Below are positions 8,571-17,155 of a DNA stretch of 64,000 bases, one piece after another (the first letter of the stretch is position 1; the number at the start of each line of letters is the position of its first letter). Under the pieces are notes generated by a model, which ran no database searches, was not told where the DNA came from, and saw only the letters and a list, made by a program, of their open reading frames with translations. Both the position numbers and the translations under genes were made by a program. The stretch is taken from NCBI GenBank assembly GCA_949451605.1, contig CASTSB010000001.1:124001-188000 (forward strand), in the 5' to 3' direction. Source of the DNA: an uncultured Bacilli bacterium. Lineage in GTDB: Bacteria; Bacillota_I; Bacilli_A; RF39; UBA660.

Positions 8571-8876
8571 TTTGTTATTTTCTCTTATTTTCATTATATT
8601 ATGGATTGTTAATCCGATTAGAAATAAATAAAGTATTAAGATTAGCCAAGGTTCTATCATCTTGTCTACTGTTGCACACTGTACTAAGAATTCCCAGTTT
8701 GTACCACCAAAAACAAAACTAGTCTTTTTAAGACACCAAAGTTCTGCTAGTAGTGGTGCGATTATACTTAATACAACCTGTAAAATTCCTCTTTTTTTGC
8801 TATTATCTATTATTGTTCTAACACCTGTATATAATCCTAACCCTGTTATTATTCCTATAAATATTTCAAAACTCAT
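8568..8876 (-). CDS. Small integral membrane protein, unknown function
   Basis: 102 residues with three hydrophobic segments (about 2-20, 30-48 and 74-94) and a short charged C-terminus (KIRENNK). The middle loop holds two cysteines and several tryptophans. I do not recognise the family. The gene starts 18 bases after the csaA stop, has RBS AAGGGAA, and precedes the carboxypeptidase gene, from which it is separated by a terminator. Confidence 0.7.
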   Translation of the reverse strand: MSFEIFIGIITGLGLYTGVRTIIDNSKKRGILQVVLSIIAPLLAELWCLKKTSFVFGGTNWEFLVQCATVDKMIEPWLILILYLFLIGLTIHNIMKIRENNK

Positions 8877-8894
8877 ATTTTTCCCTTCTTATAT

Positions 8895-9224
8895 TTAGAA
8901 AATTCTTAATCCATTAGGGACTTTTTGATCAGAAGATAATAATACTACTCCATCTTGATTCTCTGTTCCTAATATTCTAACTTCACTTTTTACATCACCT
9001 ATCCTAATAGGTAAAAAGTTGACTACTGCAATTACTTGCTTTCCTATTAAATCTTGTTCTTTATAAAGATCTGTTATTTGTGCAGAAGATGTTTTAACAC
9101 CAATTTCTTCTCCAAAATCTATTGTAACTTTATAAGCTTTGTTTCTTGCTCTTTTATTAATTGAAACATCTATTACCGTTCCTGTTCTGATATCTACTTT
9201 ATCAAAATCTTCTATTCCTATCAT
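8895..9224 (-). CDS. csaA: CsaA-type tRNA-binding (EMAP/Trbp111) domain protein
   Basis: A 109-residue single-domain OB-fold protein. The diagnostic motifs are near the start (DFDKVDIRTGTVIDV), in the middle (KTSSAQIT, corresponding to the usual R-S-S-A-Q) and near the end (VRILGTENQDGVVLLSSDQKVPNGLRIF). CsaA proteins are dimeric, bind tRNA-like elbows and have been described as export chaperones in Bacillus; the precise role is uncertain. Full length for the family. It appears to be first gene of a two-gene unit with the small membrane protein downstream. Confidence 0.92.
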   Translation of the reverse strand: MIGIEDFDKVDIRTGTVIDVSINKRARNKAYKVTIDFGEEIGVKTSSAQITDLYKEQDLIGKQVIAVVNFLPIRIGDVKSEVRILGTENQDGVVLLSSDQKVPNGLRIF

Positions 9225-9278
9225 TTTTCACCTGCTCTTATATATTCATTAACATTATTATAGCAGTTTTTTTACCAT

Positions 9279-9312
9279 TAAAAAAGTAAATCTTTTAATA
9301 TGATTTACTTTT
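9279..9312 (-). terminator. Rho-independent terminator after DUF4026 gene
   Basis: Perfect 11-pair stem AAAAGTAAATC/GATTTACTTTT with a nine-base loop; the T-run lies at the csaA-proximal side, so it serves the minus-strand gene ending at 9305. Confidence 0.8.
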
Positions 9313-10576
9313 CAAAGTCACTTTCTAATAAATATACATTGTCGGGATTTACACTAAACTTCTTTGTGTATATAATCCAATCAGTAATATCCTCTTTGGA
9401 ATACCATCTTTCATCCCCAGTATGAATATCATCAACATCATAAGGTTCTTGTGTTAATTTTGCTTTAAATTTATCTCCTTTAAATTCTAATAACTCAAAC
9501 CAAATATGTTCGAATTTGCCCCTTTCTTCTAAAGGTAATCCTATTTTTAAGAGGATATGATTATCCTTATCTTTAAAATGCTCTTTTACATAATCAAATT
9601 CTTCAATTGCTAGAGCCTTCATCCTTGATGTTTCTTCATCACTTATAAAGAAGATTGGATTATCTCCCCATAGCTTATCATAAATAGAAACTTTACGTAA
9701 TTTTTTATTTTTTTCATCTTCTTCAGTTTGATACAAAAATAAGATACTGGATTTTGTATTGTGCCCATTTTTTCTATCCTTTAAATTACCAAGTTTTAAA
9801 TGTTTATATTCTTTTATTCCTATAGGCCAGCTTCTTCCAGTTACGACCACTGGTTCACCGTTTATTAGACAACCAATATAGGCACCACTTTCTATATCAA
9901 AATTATCATTTTTCTTATCAAGCAAATACATAGCATATGTAGATATAAGATTATAATGATTTTGATAATTATCTGCATCTGATTCTAGTATTTCAAGTTC
10001 TGTAATACCACATCTAGATAGGCCATGAGTATGTAGCCAAACTTCGTTGTTTTTGCCACTTACTGCTTGTACTGTAAATAAGCTTTTAGGGTTTGGCAAA
10101 ACTTTAGATTGTGCAGTCATTTTAACCCATTTTTCAGGTAAAATTTTCTCAGCACTTTCATCTAAAACAGCAACAAGATCGTTAATCATTGCGGTAATAA
10201 GTTTTAATTGTAATTGATATGATTTTCGATAATTATCTTTAAATCCCATAAAAACTGTTAGTGCTTTTTTAGCTTTTAAGATATCTTCTTGATCTTTTTT
10301 ACTAAAGTAGTATCCACTATTTAAATAATATTCTGGTACAGATATATCTCCTTCATAGAATCCAATTTGGTAATCCTCCCCATCATATTCTATAACTAAA
10401 TCATAATAATTTTTTTGAACATTAAAGTTTTTGCTTTTTATTTTGAAATCTTTGCTCTTTGAAATTCTATTAAAACTTGATTCTACCAAGTCAGCAAATT
10501 CACTTCTAGGTATAGCCATCATGTATGATTTTTCTTCCCAATAATTTAGGGGTTGCTCTTTTATTTTTTTAAACAT
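9305..10576 (-). CDS. DUF4026 protein with C-terminal DUF2314-like domain
   Basis: About 423 soluble residues. The central part contains the phrase WLHTHGLSRCGITELEILESD that I associate with DUF4026, and the C-terminal 80 residues (ELLEFKGDKFKAKLTQEPYD, then GDERWYSKEDITDWIIYT and DNVYLL) look like DUF2314. Neither domain has a settled function; proteins of this kind are often genomic neighbours of stress or polymorphic-toxin immunity genes, which I cannot confirm here. Start at 10576 is preferred (RBS AAAGAGGTT nearby) over an upstream ATG at 10594. It is monocistronic by appearance. Confidence 0.75.
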   Translation of the reverse strand: MFKKIKEQPLNYWEEKSYMMAIPRSEFADLVESSFNRISKSKDFKIKSKNFNVQKNYYDLVIEYDGEDYQIGFYEGDISVPEYYLNSGYYFSKKDQEDILKAKKALTVFMGFKDNYRKSYQLQLKLITAMINDLVAVLDESAEKILPEKWVKMTAQSKVLPNPKSLFTVQAVSGKNNEVWLHTHGLSRCGITELEILESDADNYQNHYNLISTYAMYLLDKKNDNFDIESGAYIGCLINGEPVVVTGRSWPIGIKEYKHLKLGNLKDRKNGHNTKSSILFLYQTEEDEKNKKLRKVSIYDKLWGDNPIFFISDEETSRMKALAIEEFDYVKEHFKDKDNHILLKIGLPLEERGKFEHIWFELLEFKGDKFKAKLTQEPYDVDDIHTGDERWYSKEDITDWIIYTKKFSVNPDNVYLLESDFEK

Positions 10577-10635
10577 TGTATAACCTCTTTTCATATTAGC
10601 TTGACTAAGGCTAGTATATCACAAAAATTATTATT

Positions 10636-10944
10636 TTAATTATCAATAATATTTATTGAAGTTATATTTTTTACTTTAAAATAGAAAAGTTCTTTTTTAC
10701 CTTTTTTATCCATGGTAGATAATACAAGCCAGGTATCATTATATTTTATTAATTTTCCTTTAGTTGTTATATTATAATTTAATTCTAAATCATTATCTGT
10801 TTCAATTTCAATGCTCTTTCCAACTAATTCTTTTAATGATGGTAATTTCCTTTTGGATTTGATAGACTCATTTTTTATTTTATCTAGTTTAGAAGAAACA
10901 GTAGAAAAGCCTATAATAAGGCACATTAATATGATATATTCCAT
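10636..10944 (-). CDS. Small membrane-anchored protein, unknown, coupled to XRE regulator
   Basis: 102 residues: an N-terminal hydrophobic segment (about 2-17, EYIILMCLIIGFSTVSS) then a basic stretch and a soluble beta-rich domain (about 40-100). Its ATG directly follows the TAA of the XRE gene (TAA-ATG) and its RBS (GAGGAGG) is inside that gene, so translation is coupled. The beta domain (KGKLIKYNDTWLVLST) parallels the ligand-like tail of the regulator itself, suggesting both bind or sense the same thing. No family recognised. Confidence 0.75.
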   Translation of the reverse strand: MEYIILMCLIIGFSTVSSKLDKIKNESIKSKRKLPSLKELVGKSIEIETDNDLELNYNITTKGKLIKYNDTWLVLSTMDKKGKKELFYFKVKNITSINIIDN

Positions 10945-11382
10945 TTATAAATCCTCCTCAACTACTCTTAAAGCATCGATTAAATTTATATCGATAAGTT
11001 TAGATACACTTTTTTTATTATTCGTACACTCAATTTTAATAAAATCTTCATTACAATTTATTAGTTTAACTGGTGTTTCACTATTTATATTGCCATCAAA
11101 GTAATCATCAGTAAAAGTTAAATAGATTGTTTTTCCTAGAATATCATTAAATATTGATTCGCTTTCATCTTTACAAGTTATTTCTAAATTGTTATCGCAT
11201 AATTCATCTAAACTAATTTTAAATAATTCTGATAATATTTTTGCTTGGGTTAAATCAGGACTAGTAAGGTCACTTTCCCAATTAGATAGTGTTTGCCTAG
11301 ATACTCCTACTTTGTTTGCTAATTTCTCTTGAGTATAATTATATTTTTTTCTTAATGAGACTATTTTATTTCCTATAGCCAT
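10945..11382 (-). CDS. XRE-family transcriptional regulator with beta-rich C-terminal domain
   Basis: About 145 residues. The helix-turn-helix (about 1-60, YTQEKLANKVGVSRQTLSNWE) is followed by an 80-residue domain of alternating strands (TIYLTFTDDYFDGNINSETPV) unlike the membrane helices of the other XRE proteins here. Start at 11382 is preferred (RBS AGAGGTGA at six bases) over a GTG three codons earlier. It forms an operon with the downstream membrane-anchored protein. Confidence 0.85.
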   Translation of the reverse strand: MAIGNKIVSLRKKYNYTQEKLANKVGVSRQTLSNWESDLTSPDLTQAKILSELFKISLDELCDNNLEITCKDESESIFNDILGKTIYLTFTDDYFDGNINSETPVKLINCNEDFIKIECTNNKKSVSKLIDINLIDALRVVEEDL

Positions 11383-11483
11383 TTCTCTCACCTCTTTTTA
11401 ATATTATTACGAATAGGAAAAATAATCTATAAAAATAGTTTAACATTTTGTTTAATTATTTTTACATTTGTCATTTATTATGG

Positions 11484-11515
11484 CATATAAAAACTGGATT
11501 ATGTTAATCCAGTTT
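11484..11515 (-). terminator. Rho-independent terminator after histidine kinase gene
   Basis: Perfect 11-pair stem AAACTGGATTA/TAATCCAGTTT around a three-base loop, followed on the minus strand by TTATATG. Six bases beyond the kinase stop. Confidence 0.8.
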
Positions 11516-11520
11516 CTTTA

Positions 11521-12402
11521 TTAAAATGTAATTTCTATTTTTAATGTTTTATCTTTATAATTAGCTTCTATTTTTCCATTATTTATTTCTACAAGTTGTT
11601 TGGCAATAGATAATCCTATACCATTAGATTTTTTGGCACTTTGAACAGTGTAATATCTATCAAATATTTTCTCTAAACTGGTATGATCAATCATTTTTGT
11701 TTTATTTGAAAATTCAATTACTCCATTTTTACGCATGACTACTTGAAAGTCTTTTTCACTGTATTTAATTCCATTTGATATTATATTTTCAAAGGCTCTT
11801 TTTAGGGAATTTTCATTTAAAACTCTAATTACTTTTTCATCACAGATATTTATCTTTGGCCTTATGCCATTTTCTTTAAATAGACCATAAAAGCTAACCA
11901 AAGTTTCTTCTAAAACACTATTTATAATAATTTCTTCTTTTGTTATTTCATTCTGTATATCTATACTTTTTGAAAAATCAAAAAGTTGCTCCGTTAACTC
12001 AGTTAAATCGTTCACTTTGCTATCAATAATTTTCAAATATCTTATTTGCTTTTCGGCAAGATTATTATTATCCATTAAATCAAGATAACCTCTTATAGCA
12101 GTAAGAGGCGTTCTTAAATCGTGAGAAATATTTGTAATAGATGATTTTAATTCCCCGTTTCCATTCTTATATTCGAGTTCTAATTGTCTTATTTTTCTTA
12201 AACTTTTATTAAGTACATTTGCCAGTTTTTTCAATTCACTATCATTTGTACTAATAGTGATTAAATTATTTGTATCTGTATTTATTATACTTGATATGGA
12301 TTTACCAATATTATTGATTTCATTTTTCATTATAATAATTTTAATAATTAAAAGTATTGAGATGCACAATATTACTAAAAATAAATAAAACCAGATACTC
12401 AT
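11521..12402 (-). CDS. Sensor histidine kinase (BcrAB-type ABC module)
   Basis: About 293 residues. A single N-terminal transmembrane helix (about 3-24), no extracytoplasmic sensor domain, a short HAMP-like linker, the H-box NISHDLRTPLTAIRGYLDLM with H94, an N-box (ENIISNGIKYSE), and the G2 box GIGLSIAKQLVEI. It is the last gene of an operon in the order regulator, ATPase, permease, kinase. Kinases without a sensor loop usually read the state of their cognate ABC transporter or the membrane. Start at 12402 is set by AAAGGTGAT; a GTG three codons upstream is less likely. Confidence 0.9.
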   Translation of the reverse strand: MSIWFYLFLVILCISILLIIKIIIMKNEINNIGKSISSIINTDTNNLITISTNDSELKKLANVLNKSLRKIRQLELEYKNGNGELKSSITNISHDLRTPLTAIRGYLDLMDNNNLAEKQIRYLKIIDSKVNDLTELTEQLFDFSKSIDIQNEITKEEIIINSVLEETLVSFYGLFKENGIRPKINICDEKVIRVLNENSLKRAFENIISNGIKYSEKDFQVVMRKNGVIEFSNKTKMIDHTSLEKIFDRYYTVQSAKKSNGIGLSIAKQLVEINNGKIEANYKDKTLKIEITF

Positions 12403-12415
12403 AATAATCACCTTT

Positions 12416-13240
12416 CTATTTTAGTTCTTTCTTTTTAAACGAAGCCATTCCTGTTACAGTAAATGCTACTATAACTCCTAAGGAATATAATGGTAAAACA
12501 CTTAAATTTGGAACAGTTCTTCCTGCTATTTGAAACATTTGTCCTGCGGGTATAATATCAATACTTAACTGGATTAGTTTTCTTTTTTCTCCTTCTAAAT
12601 AATGATTATTTTTTGTATTAATGATTTCTTGCACACCATCTTTCATAATCATAGTATCAATATATTCTGGTTGTGATAGCCTATCAAATGCCATTAAAGA
12701 ATAAAACATCATACCAAACGCTAACATAATAGTAACTATTGCTGTAATAGTCTTATTTGATATTATCATTGCAATAAATGTAAAGATACTAGAATAAGCA
12801 ATCACTGTTACAAATATACAACCAAGTAACATTAATAATTTAGATAGTGATATTGTGATTCCACCAAATAATGGTATCCCTATACTTACTACCATTCCTA
12901 AAAATAAAAAATAAGAAAATAAACTTGTAATCGTTACTATAATAAGATTAGATAAATATATATTTATTCTTTTATGACCTATACTTATTTTATTTCTTAT
13001 TGCTCCATCTGAATACTCTACACCTAAAAATAAACTTGTAAATATTGCAATTACAATTCCAATTACTGTAGAATAATTAAGCATAAGTTGTTCTACTTCT
13101 ATTACTTCTTTATATTTTTTCATATCACTGAATTGTGTATAAATCATAAATAAGGCAAGACCTATACTAAATATTGTTAATAACCAAAATAATTTATTTT
13201 TTCTTAATCTTGTAAAACCTGCATTTAATAATTTAATCAT
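12416..13240 (-). CDS. ABC-2 type transporter permease (bacitracin/lantibiotic immunity type)
   Basis: About 274 residues with six predicted transmembrane helices (about 16-33, 54-74, 95-117, 130-150, 157-178 and 243-262) and a large extracytoplasmic loop between helices 5 and 6, the ABC-2/BcrB-like arrangement. Its RBS (GGAGGTGG) is the coding sequence for the Gly-Gly-Gly end of the ATPase gene, and its ATG overlaps the ATPase stop (ATGATTAA), so the two subunits are made in step. Probably protects against a lipid-II-targeting peptide; the substrate is inference. Confidence 0.88.
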   Translation of the reverse strand: MIKLLNAGFTRLRKNKLFWLLTIFSIGLALFMIYTQFSDMKKYKEVIEVEQLMLNYSTVIGIVIAIFTSLFLGVEYSDGAIRNKISIGHKRINIYLSNLIIVTITSLFSYFLFLGMVVSIGIPLFGGITISLSKLLMLLGCIFVTVIAYSSIFTFIAMIISNKTITAIVTIMLAFGMMFYSLMAFDRLSQPEYIDTMIMKDGVQEIINTKNNHYLEGEKRKLIQLSIDIIPAGQMFQIAGRTVPNLSVLPLYSLGVIVAFTVTGMASFKKKELK

Positions 13241-14147
13241 TATTGCCACCTCCAATTAAATTCATATAATAGTTTTCTAACGATTCCTCTTGTTCATGAA
13301 GCTCATCTACTATTAAATTTTTCTTGGATAATTCGTTAATGAATTTAGATAAATTATATTTTCCATAAACATTTATAGTTTTACTATCCACTACTTCATA
13401 TGAAATTTTATTTTCTTCAAAATACTTAACAAATTCTTTTTGATTATTAACCTTTAATTCTATTTTGTGCTCCATCTTTTTTATAAGTTCTTCGCTACTT
13501 ATTTCTTTGATAATAGCGCCATTGTCTAAAAATCCATAGTAGGTTGCAATTTTAGATAATTCATCTAAATAATGACTAGATATTAAGATAGTAATTCTTT
13601 TTTCTTTATTTAGTTTTAAAATTAACTCTCTAATTTCTATAATACCTTGTGGATCAAGTCCATTGATAGGCTCATCTAAAATTAAGAAATCAGGATTACT
13701 CGCAAGAGCGATTGCTATCCCTAATCTTTGTTTCATTCCCAAAGAAAAGTTCTTTGCTTTTTTCTTTCCAGTATTCTCTAATCTAACTAATTTTAATAGT
13801 TCATCAATACCATGAAGGCTTGGCATTCCTACTAACTTATACTGTTCGATTAAATTATCTCTAGCAGTCATCTCTCCATAAATAGATGGGGTTTCAATAA
13901 TTGCTCCCATTCTCTTTCTAACACTGGCTATATTATCATTGCTACTATCTACACCATAAATGATATAACTACCATTTGTAGGCTTTTGTAATCCACAAAT
14001 GATTCTTATAAGTGTAGTTTTCCCAGCACCATTTTTACCAATAAGTCCATATATTGCACCTTTTTCAATATGAATATTGGCGTGATTTAAGGCTCTAAAA
14101 TCCTTATATTTTTTTTCAAGATTATTAGTTTCTAATACATATTCCAT
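13233..14147 (-). CDS. ABC transporter ATPase (BcrA/lantibiotic-protection type)
   Basis: 304 residues. Walker A GKNGAGKTT (about 37-45), ABC signature FSLGMKQR, Walker B FLILDEPINGLDP and the H-loop SSHYLDEL identify a DRA-family nucleotide-binding subunit; the C-terminal 90 residues form the extra domain of BcrA-like ATPases. Strong RBS (AAAGGAG). The upstream gap (14148-14228) carries a TAGAAT -10 and four TTAACA direct repeats, so expression is probably activated by the regulator encoded just before it. Confidence 0.93.
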   Translation of the reverse strand: MEYVLETNNLEKKYKDFRALNHANIHIEKGAIYGLIGKNGAGKTTLIRIICGLQKPTNGSYIIYGVDSSNDNIASVRKRMGAIIETPSIYGEMTARDNLIEQYKLVGMPSLHGIDELLKLVRLENTGKKKAKNFSLGMKQRLGIAIALASNPDFLILDEPINGLDPQGIIEIRELILKLNKEKRITILISSHYLDELSKIATYYGFLDNGAIIKEISSEELIKKMEHKIELKVNNQKEFVKYFEENKISYEVVDSKTINVYGKYNLSKFINELSKKNLIVDELHEQEESLENYYMNLIGGGNND

Positions 14148-14170
14148 AATCTTTCTCCTTTCCGATATTC

Positions 14171-14225
14171 ATTCTAATAAAAAAGTGTTAAGAAAATGGT
14201 TAAAAAATTGTTAAGATTTTGTTAA
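14171..14225 (-). promoter_or_regulatory. Four TTAACA direct repeats plus -10 (OmpR-family activated promoter)
   Basis: On the minus strand the boxes TTAACA (14220-14225), TTAACA (14209-14214), TTAACC (14198-14203) and TTAACA (14186-14191) recur at 11, 11 and 12 bp, i.e. one per helical turn, followed 9 bp later by TAGAAT (14171-14176), the -10 of the ATPase gene. No good -35 exists. Tandem direct repeats on one DNA face without a -35 are typical of OmpR/PhoB-family activation; the spacing and sequence are very like Bacillus PhoP boxes. Confidence 0.7.
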
Positions 14226-14228
14226 GAT

Positions 14229-14891
14229 TTACTCTTTCATTTTAAAACCAATACCCCAGATAGATTCAATATACTCTTTTTTTGTGCAATCTCTAATCTT
14301 TTTTCGTATATTACTAATATGTACTCTTAATGAATTTTCATCACAGTCCTCTGTATCCATACTAACTAAATCGAGTAATTTATTTTTTGTAATGACTTGG
14401 CTTGGATTTAATAGTAAATGCTTTAAAATGGCATATTCTGTTTTAGTTAAATTTGTCTTATTATTGTTAATTAGTAATGTATGATTATCATTTAATAGTT
14501 CCAAATCTTTGTATTTTAATGTTTCTAAATTACTATGTCTATTTTTAGGCCTTAATTGCACTTCAATTCTTGCAAGCAATTCTTTACCGTCAAACGGCTT
14601 TGTTATGTAATCATTAGCACCTGATAATAAACAATTAACTTTATCATTAATTGAAGCCTTAGCAGAAAGGACAATTATAGGAATATCCTTAATCTTTTTT
14701 ATTATCTCTTCTCCATTTATGCCAGGAAGCATTAAATCTAGTAAGATTAAATCATATTTTTCCTTTTCTAAAAGGAGTAATGCCTCTGTGCCAGAATAAG
14801 CATTATATGTTGAATAATTGTTAGTCTGTAATAGTTCTTCAATTACGTTATGAATACTATTATCGTCTTCAATAATTAATATTTTCTTCAT
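14229..14891 (-). CDS. OmpR/PhoB-family response regulator
   Basis: About 220 residues: receiver domain with EDD at 8-10, phospho-acceptor D52 (LILLDLMLPG) and K in YITKPF, then a winged-helix domain (LTKTEYAILKHLLLNPSQVI; end GIGFKM). Start at 14891 is favoured by GGAAGAGGTG; a GTG three codons upstream is possible. First gene of the regulator-ATPase-permease-kinase locus; a -10 (TATAAT, plus-strand 14932-14937) overlaps the tail of the preceding terminator. The TTAACA array just past its stop codon is its most likely binding site. Confidence 0.92.
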   Translation of the reverse strand: MKKILIIEDDNSIHNVIEELLQTNNYSTYNAYSGTEALLLLEKEKYDLILLDLMLPGINGEEIIKKIKDIPIIVLSAKASINDKVNCLLSGANDYITKPFDGKELLARIEVQLRPKNRHSNLETLKYKDLELLNDNHTLLINNNKTNLTKTEYAILKHLLLNPSQVITKNKLLDLVSMDTEDCDENSLRVHISNIRKKIRDCTKKEYIESIWGIGFKMKE

Positions 14892-14936
14892 AAATTTCAC
14901 CTCTTCCTAATTTATTAGAGTTTGTAATCTTATTAT

Positions 14937-14969
14937 AGAAAAAAACAAACTATTAGTATAGTTTGTTTT
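14937..14969 (-). terminator. Strong rho-independent terminator
   Basis: Perfect 12-pair stem AAAACAAACTAT/ATAGTTTGTTTT with a four-base loop followed by a T-run on the minus strand; ends the gene at 14979. Confidence 0.9.
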
Positions 14970-14978
14970 GCATATTTT

Positions 14979-15290
14979 TTATTTTTCTATAAAATATCCT
15001 AAAATTGCTCCTGAAATTAAGGTAGTAGCTAAAGTCCAGATGGCTCCAAATATACTGCTGGCAACTGTATAGACTAAGGATGGTAAAGAAACTAGGAGTG
15101 CGACTATTATACCTTTTATAATACTATTTAAGTCAATTTTAACTATGTTTGTAAATATTCCTATTACTATCCAAGTTATAAAAGTTGATATATAAACTGT
15201 TATTTCTATATCTTTGACAAATATTAATGACAAACAATTAAATATTCCTACTATAATTCCAATTAAAGCTCCTTTTGTATATTTTTTCAT
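14979..15290 (-). CDS. Small four-helix membrane protein, unknown function
   Basis: 103 residues almost entirely hydrophobic, with helices at about 6-24, 28-48, 56-77 and 80-99 and glycines within the helices. It follows the XRE regulator gene (stop at 15317) by 26 bases with RBS AGGAGGTA and ends at a strong terminator, so it is probably the regulator's co-transcribed partner. Family not recognised. Confidence 0.72.
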   Translation of the reverse strand: MKKYTKGALIGIIVGIFNCLSLIFVKDIEITVYISTFITWIVIGIFTNIVKIDLNSIIKGIIVALLVSLPSLVYTVASSIFGAIWTLATTLISGAILGYFIEK

Positions 15291-15316
15291 AATGAATACC
15301 TCCTTTGACTAATTAA

Positions 15317-16027
15317 TTATTTACAGAAATTTATTAATTCTTTTTCAGTTTTTTTGTTATCTTTAGATATAATCCAATATTCATTTTTTTTATTAAAATT
15401 GCATCTATATACATCATAGAAGAAAGCATCATAGTAAATCATGTTGCCTATATAAGATGTTTTTATTCTAAACATTGGAGCTTCTTTATTTCTTTTAACA
15501 TTAATGTAATCAGTAATTAGTAAAAAACTTATAGATATAAAAAATATTATAACACTCAATAATAATCTTTTTTTAAGACTTAATAAATTAGTTATTCTAT
15601 AAATTCCTATTATAAATACTATAATTCCAAATATAGAATATATTGAGCTCCAACTGCTTTCACTTGGAAAAATCATAACTGCTGATATGGAAATAAAAAG
15701 ACCAAATATTATGACGATTAGTGAAATTATTTTGTTGAATTTTTCAATTTTTTTTGCTGATAAATCAATAGCATTTGTAATGTTTTCTTCCAATTTGTCT
15801 TGATAATTGAGACCATCTAATTTTTCTCCACTTAATAATTCATTAATTGTAATATTAAGTTCTTTACAAAGCGGTTTAAACAAGGATATATCAGGCATAG
15901 TTTTTCCATTTTCCCAACGACTAACAGACTTATCTGTTACCCCCAATCTTTCTGCAAGTTTTTCTTGTGTTAAATTTTGTTTCTTTCTACAAGATGCAAT
16001 AAATTTTCCAATACGTTCTTGATTCAT
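15317..16027 (-). CDS. Membrane-tethered XRE-family regulator
   Basis: 236 residues. The N-terminal helix-turn-helix (LTQEKLAERLGVTDKSVSRW) and the KTMPDISLFKPLCKELNITI segment are typical of a large Firmicute family. After residue 90 come three transmembrane helices (about 100-120, 128-147 and 152-172) and a 60-residue tail. RBS AAAGGAGTAAT supports the start. It heads a two-gene unit with the four-helix membrane protein. Confidence 0.86.
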   Translation of the reverse strand: MNQERIGKFIASCRKKQNLTQEKLAERLGVTDKSVSRWENGKTMPDISLFKPLCKELNITINELLSGEKLDGLNYQDKLEENITNAIDLSAKKIEKFNKIISLIVIIFGLFISISAVMIFPSESSWSSIYSIFGIIVFIIGIYRITNLLSLKKRLLLSVIIFFISISFLLITDYINVKRNKEAPMFRIKTSYIGNMIYYDAFFYDVYRCNFNKKNEYWIISKDNKKTEKELINFCK

Positions 16028-16119
16028 TAAAATATTACTCCTTTCAAAAAGAATTATATTAAAATGCTAAAAAATATTACAGGACATAAAATGAGAATTA
16101 GATAAATTATTTTTGTATT

Positions 16120-17130
16120 TTACTTTTCTAATTTCATATATAATACTGGATAAGGATTGCCTTGATCATCTAATTCGTTTCTTTGATAAACTTTGAATCC
16201 CATATGTTCATAAGAACCTTTTGCTTCAGGGTTATCTTCATTTACTGCCAGAGTATTTACACCAAAATTATTTATTCCATATATAATCATTTGTTTACCT
16301 ATTCCCTTGCCTCTATATTTAGAGGCAACAAATAGCATTTCTAGTTTATTCTCTTCGATGCCCATAAATGCAATTGGATTATCAAATTGGTCATTAGAAA
16401 TAATCAGATTTGGAGTATTTAATAACGCAGATGGAACATATTTCTTAATCTCTAAAATTTCTTCATTTGATAAAAATTTGTGTGTTTCTCTTACAGAATC
16501 TTCCCATACTTTTAATAATTTATTAATTAGTTGTGGGGTTCTGTCATTTTTTGGAATAATTTTCATATTGATTTTCTCTTTCATAGATTTTTTATTATGT
16601 ATTGCACTTTTAGGCAAAAAATAGTTTTTTATATCATTTTTTTCATTTGCAAGAAGTGCAATTTTGTTTTTTATTCCTCCACCATATCCTGTTAAGTTTC
16701 CATTTGTACCAATTACTCTATGGCAAGGAATGATAATACAAATAGGATTCCAGCCTACTGCTCCACCAACTGCTTGGCTAGACATTTTCTCTAAGCTTCT
16801 TTTTTTAGCAATAATTTTAGCTATCTCATTATAAGTTATGGTTTTACCAAATGGAACTGTTTTCATAATGTCTGATACTTCTTGTCTAAAAGGGGTTAAA
16901 TTTTCTATTTTATATTTAGGAGTAAAATCTGGATTTTTACCACTAAAATAAATATCAAGCCATTTACTTGTTTCTTTGAAAATAGGTAAATATTTTTCTT
17001 CACAATATAAAGCATGTTCAGAAGCATCATTAGAGTCAACAAACCATAATCCAGTTAAATATTCCCCATCACTATTCATTATTATGTTATCAAATGAACT
17101 TGGAGTTTTGTAAAACCATTTGTAAATCAT
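16120..17130 (-). CDS. Fusion of O6-methylguanine-DNA methyltransferase and YjaB-like N-acetyltransferase
   Basis: 336 residues in one uninterrupted frame. The first part (about 1-165) is a full Ogt/MGMT: the N-terminal ribonuclease-like lobe, PFGKTITYNEIA, and the active-site PCHRVI with the acceptor Cys136, which repairs O6-alkylguanine by suicide transfer. After a basic linker (about 170-190) a GNAT domain follows (VWEDSVRETHKFLS, acetyl-CoA loop KYRGKGIGKQM, and DDQGNPYPVLYMKL) that closely parallels E. coli YjaB. The pairing of repair and acetylation in one chain is unusual. RBS AGGAGATAATT. It follows the GyrI-like gene by 25 bases. Confidence 0.9.
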   Translation of the reverse strand: MIYKWFYKTPSSFDNIIMNSDGEYLTGLWFVDSNDASEHALYCEEKYLPIFKETSKWLDIYFSGKNPDFTPKYKIENLTPFRQEVSDIMKTVPFGKTITYNEIAKIIAKKRSLEKMSSQAVGGAVGWNPICIIIPCHRVIGTNGNLTGYGGGIKNKIALLANEKNDIKNYFLPKSAIHNKKSMKEKINMKIIPKNDRTPQLINKLLKVWEDSVRETHKFLSNEEILEIKKYVPSALLNTPNLIISNDQFDNPIAFMGIEENKLEMLFVASKYRGKGIGKQMIIYGINNFGVNTLAVNEDNPEAKGSYEHMGFKVYQRNELDDQGNPYPVLYMKLEK

Positions 17131-17155
17131 AATTATCTCCTAATTTATTATAAAT

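Noticed and set aside
14186-14225. TTAACA boxes considered as simple AT-rich spacer.
   Set aside because: Four boxes at 11/11/12 bp with an aligned -10 are too regular for chance in this context.
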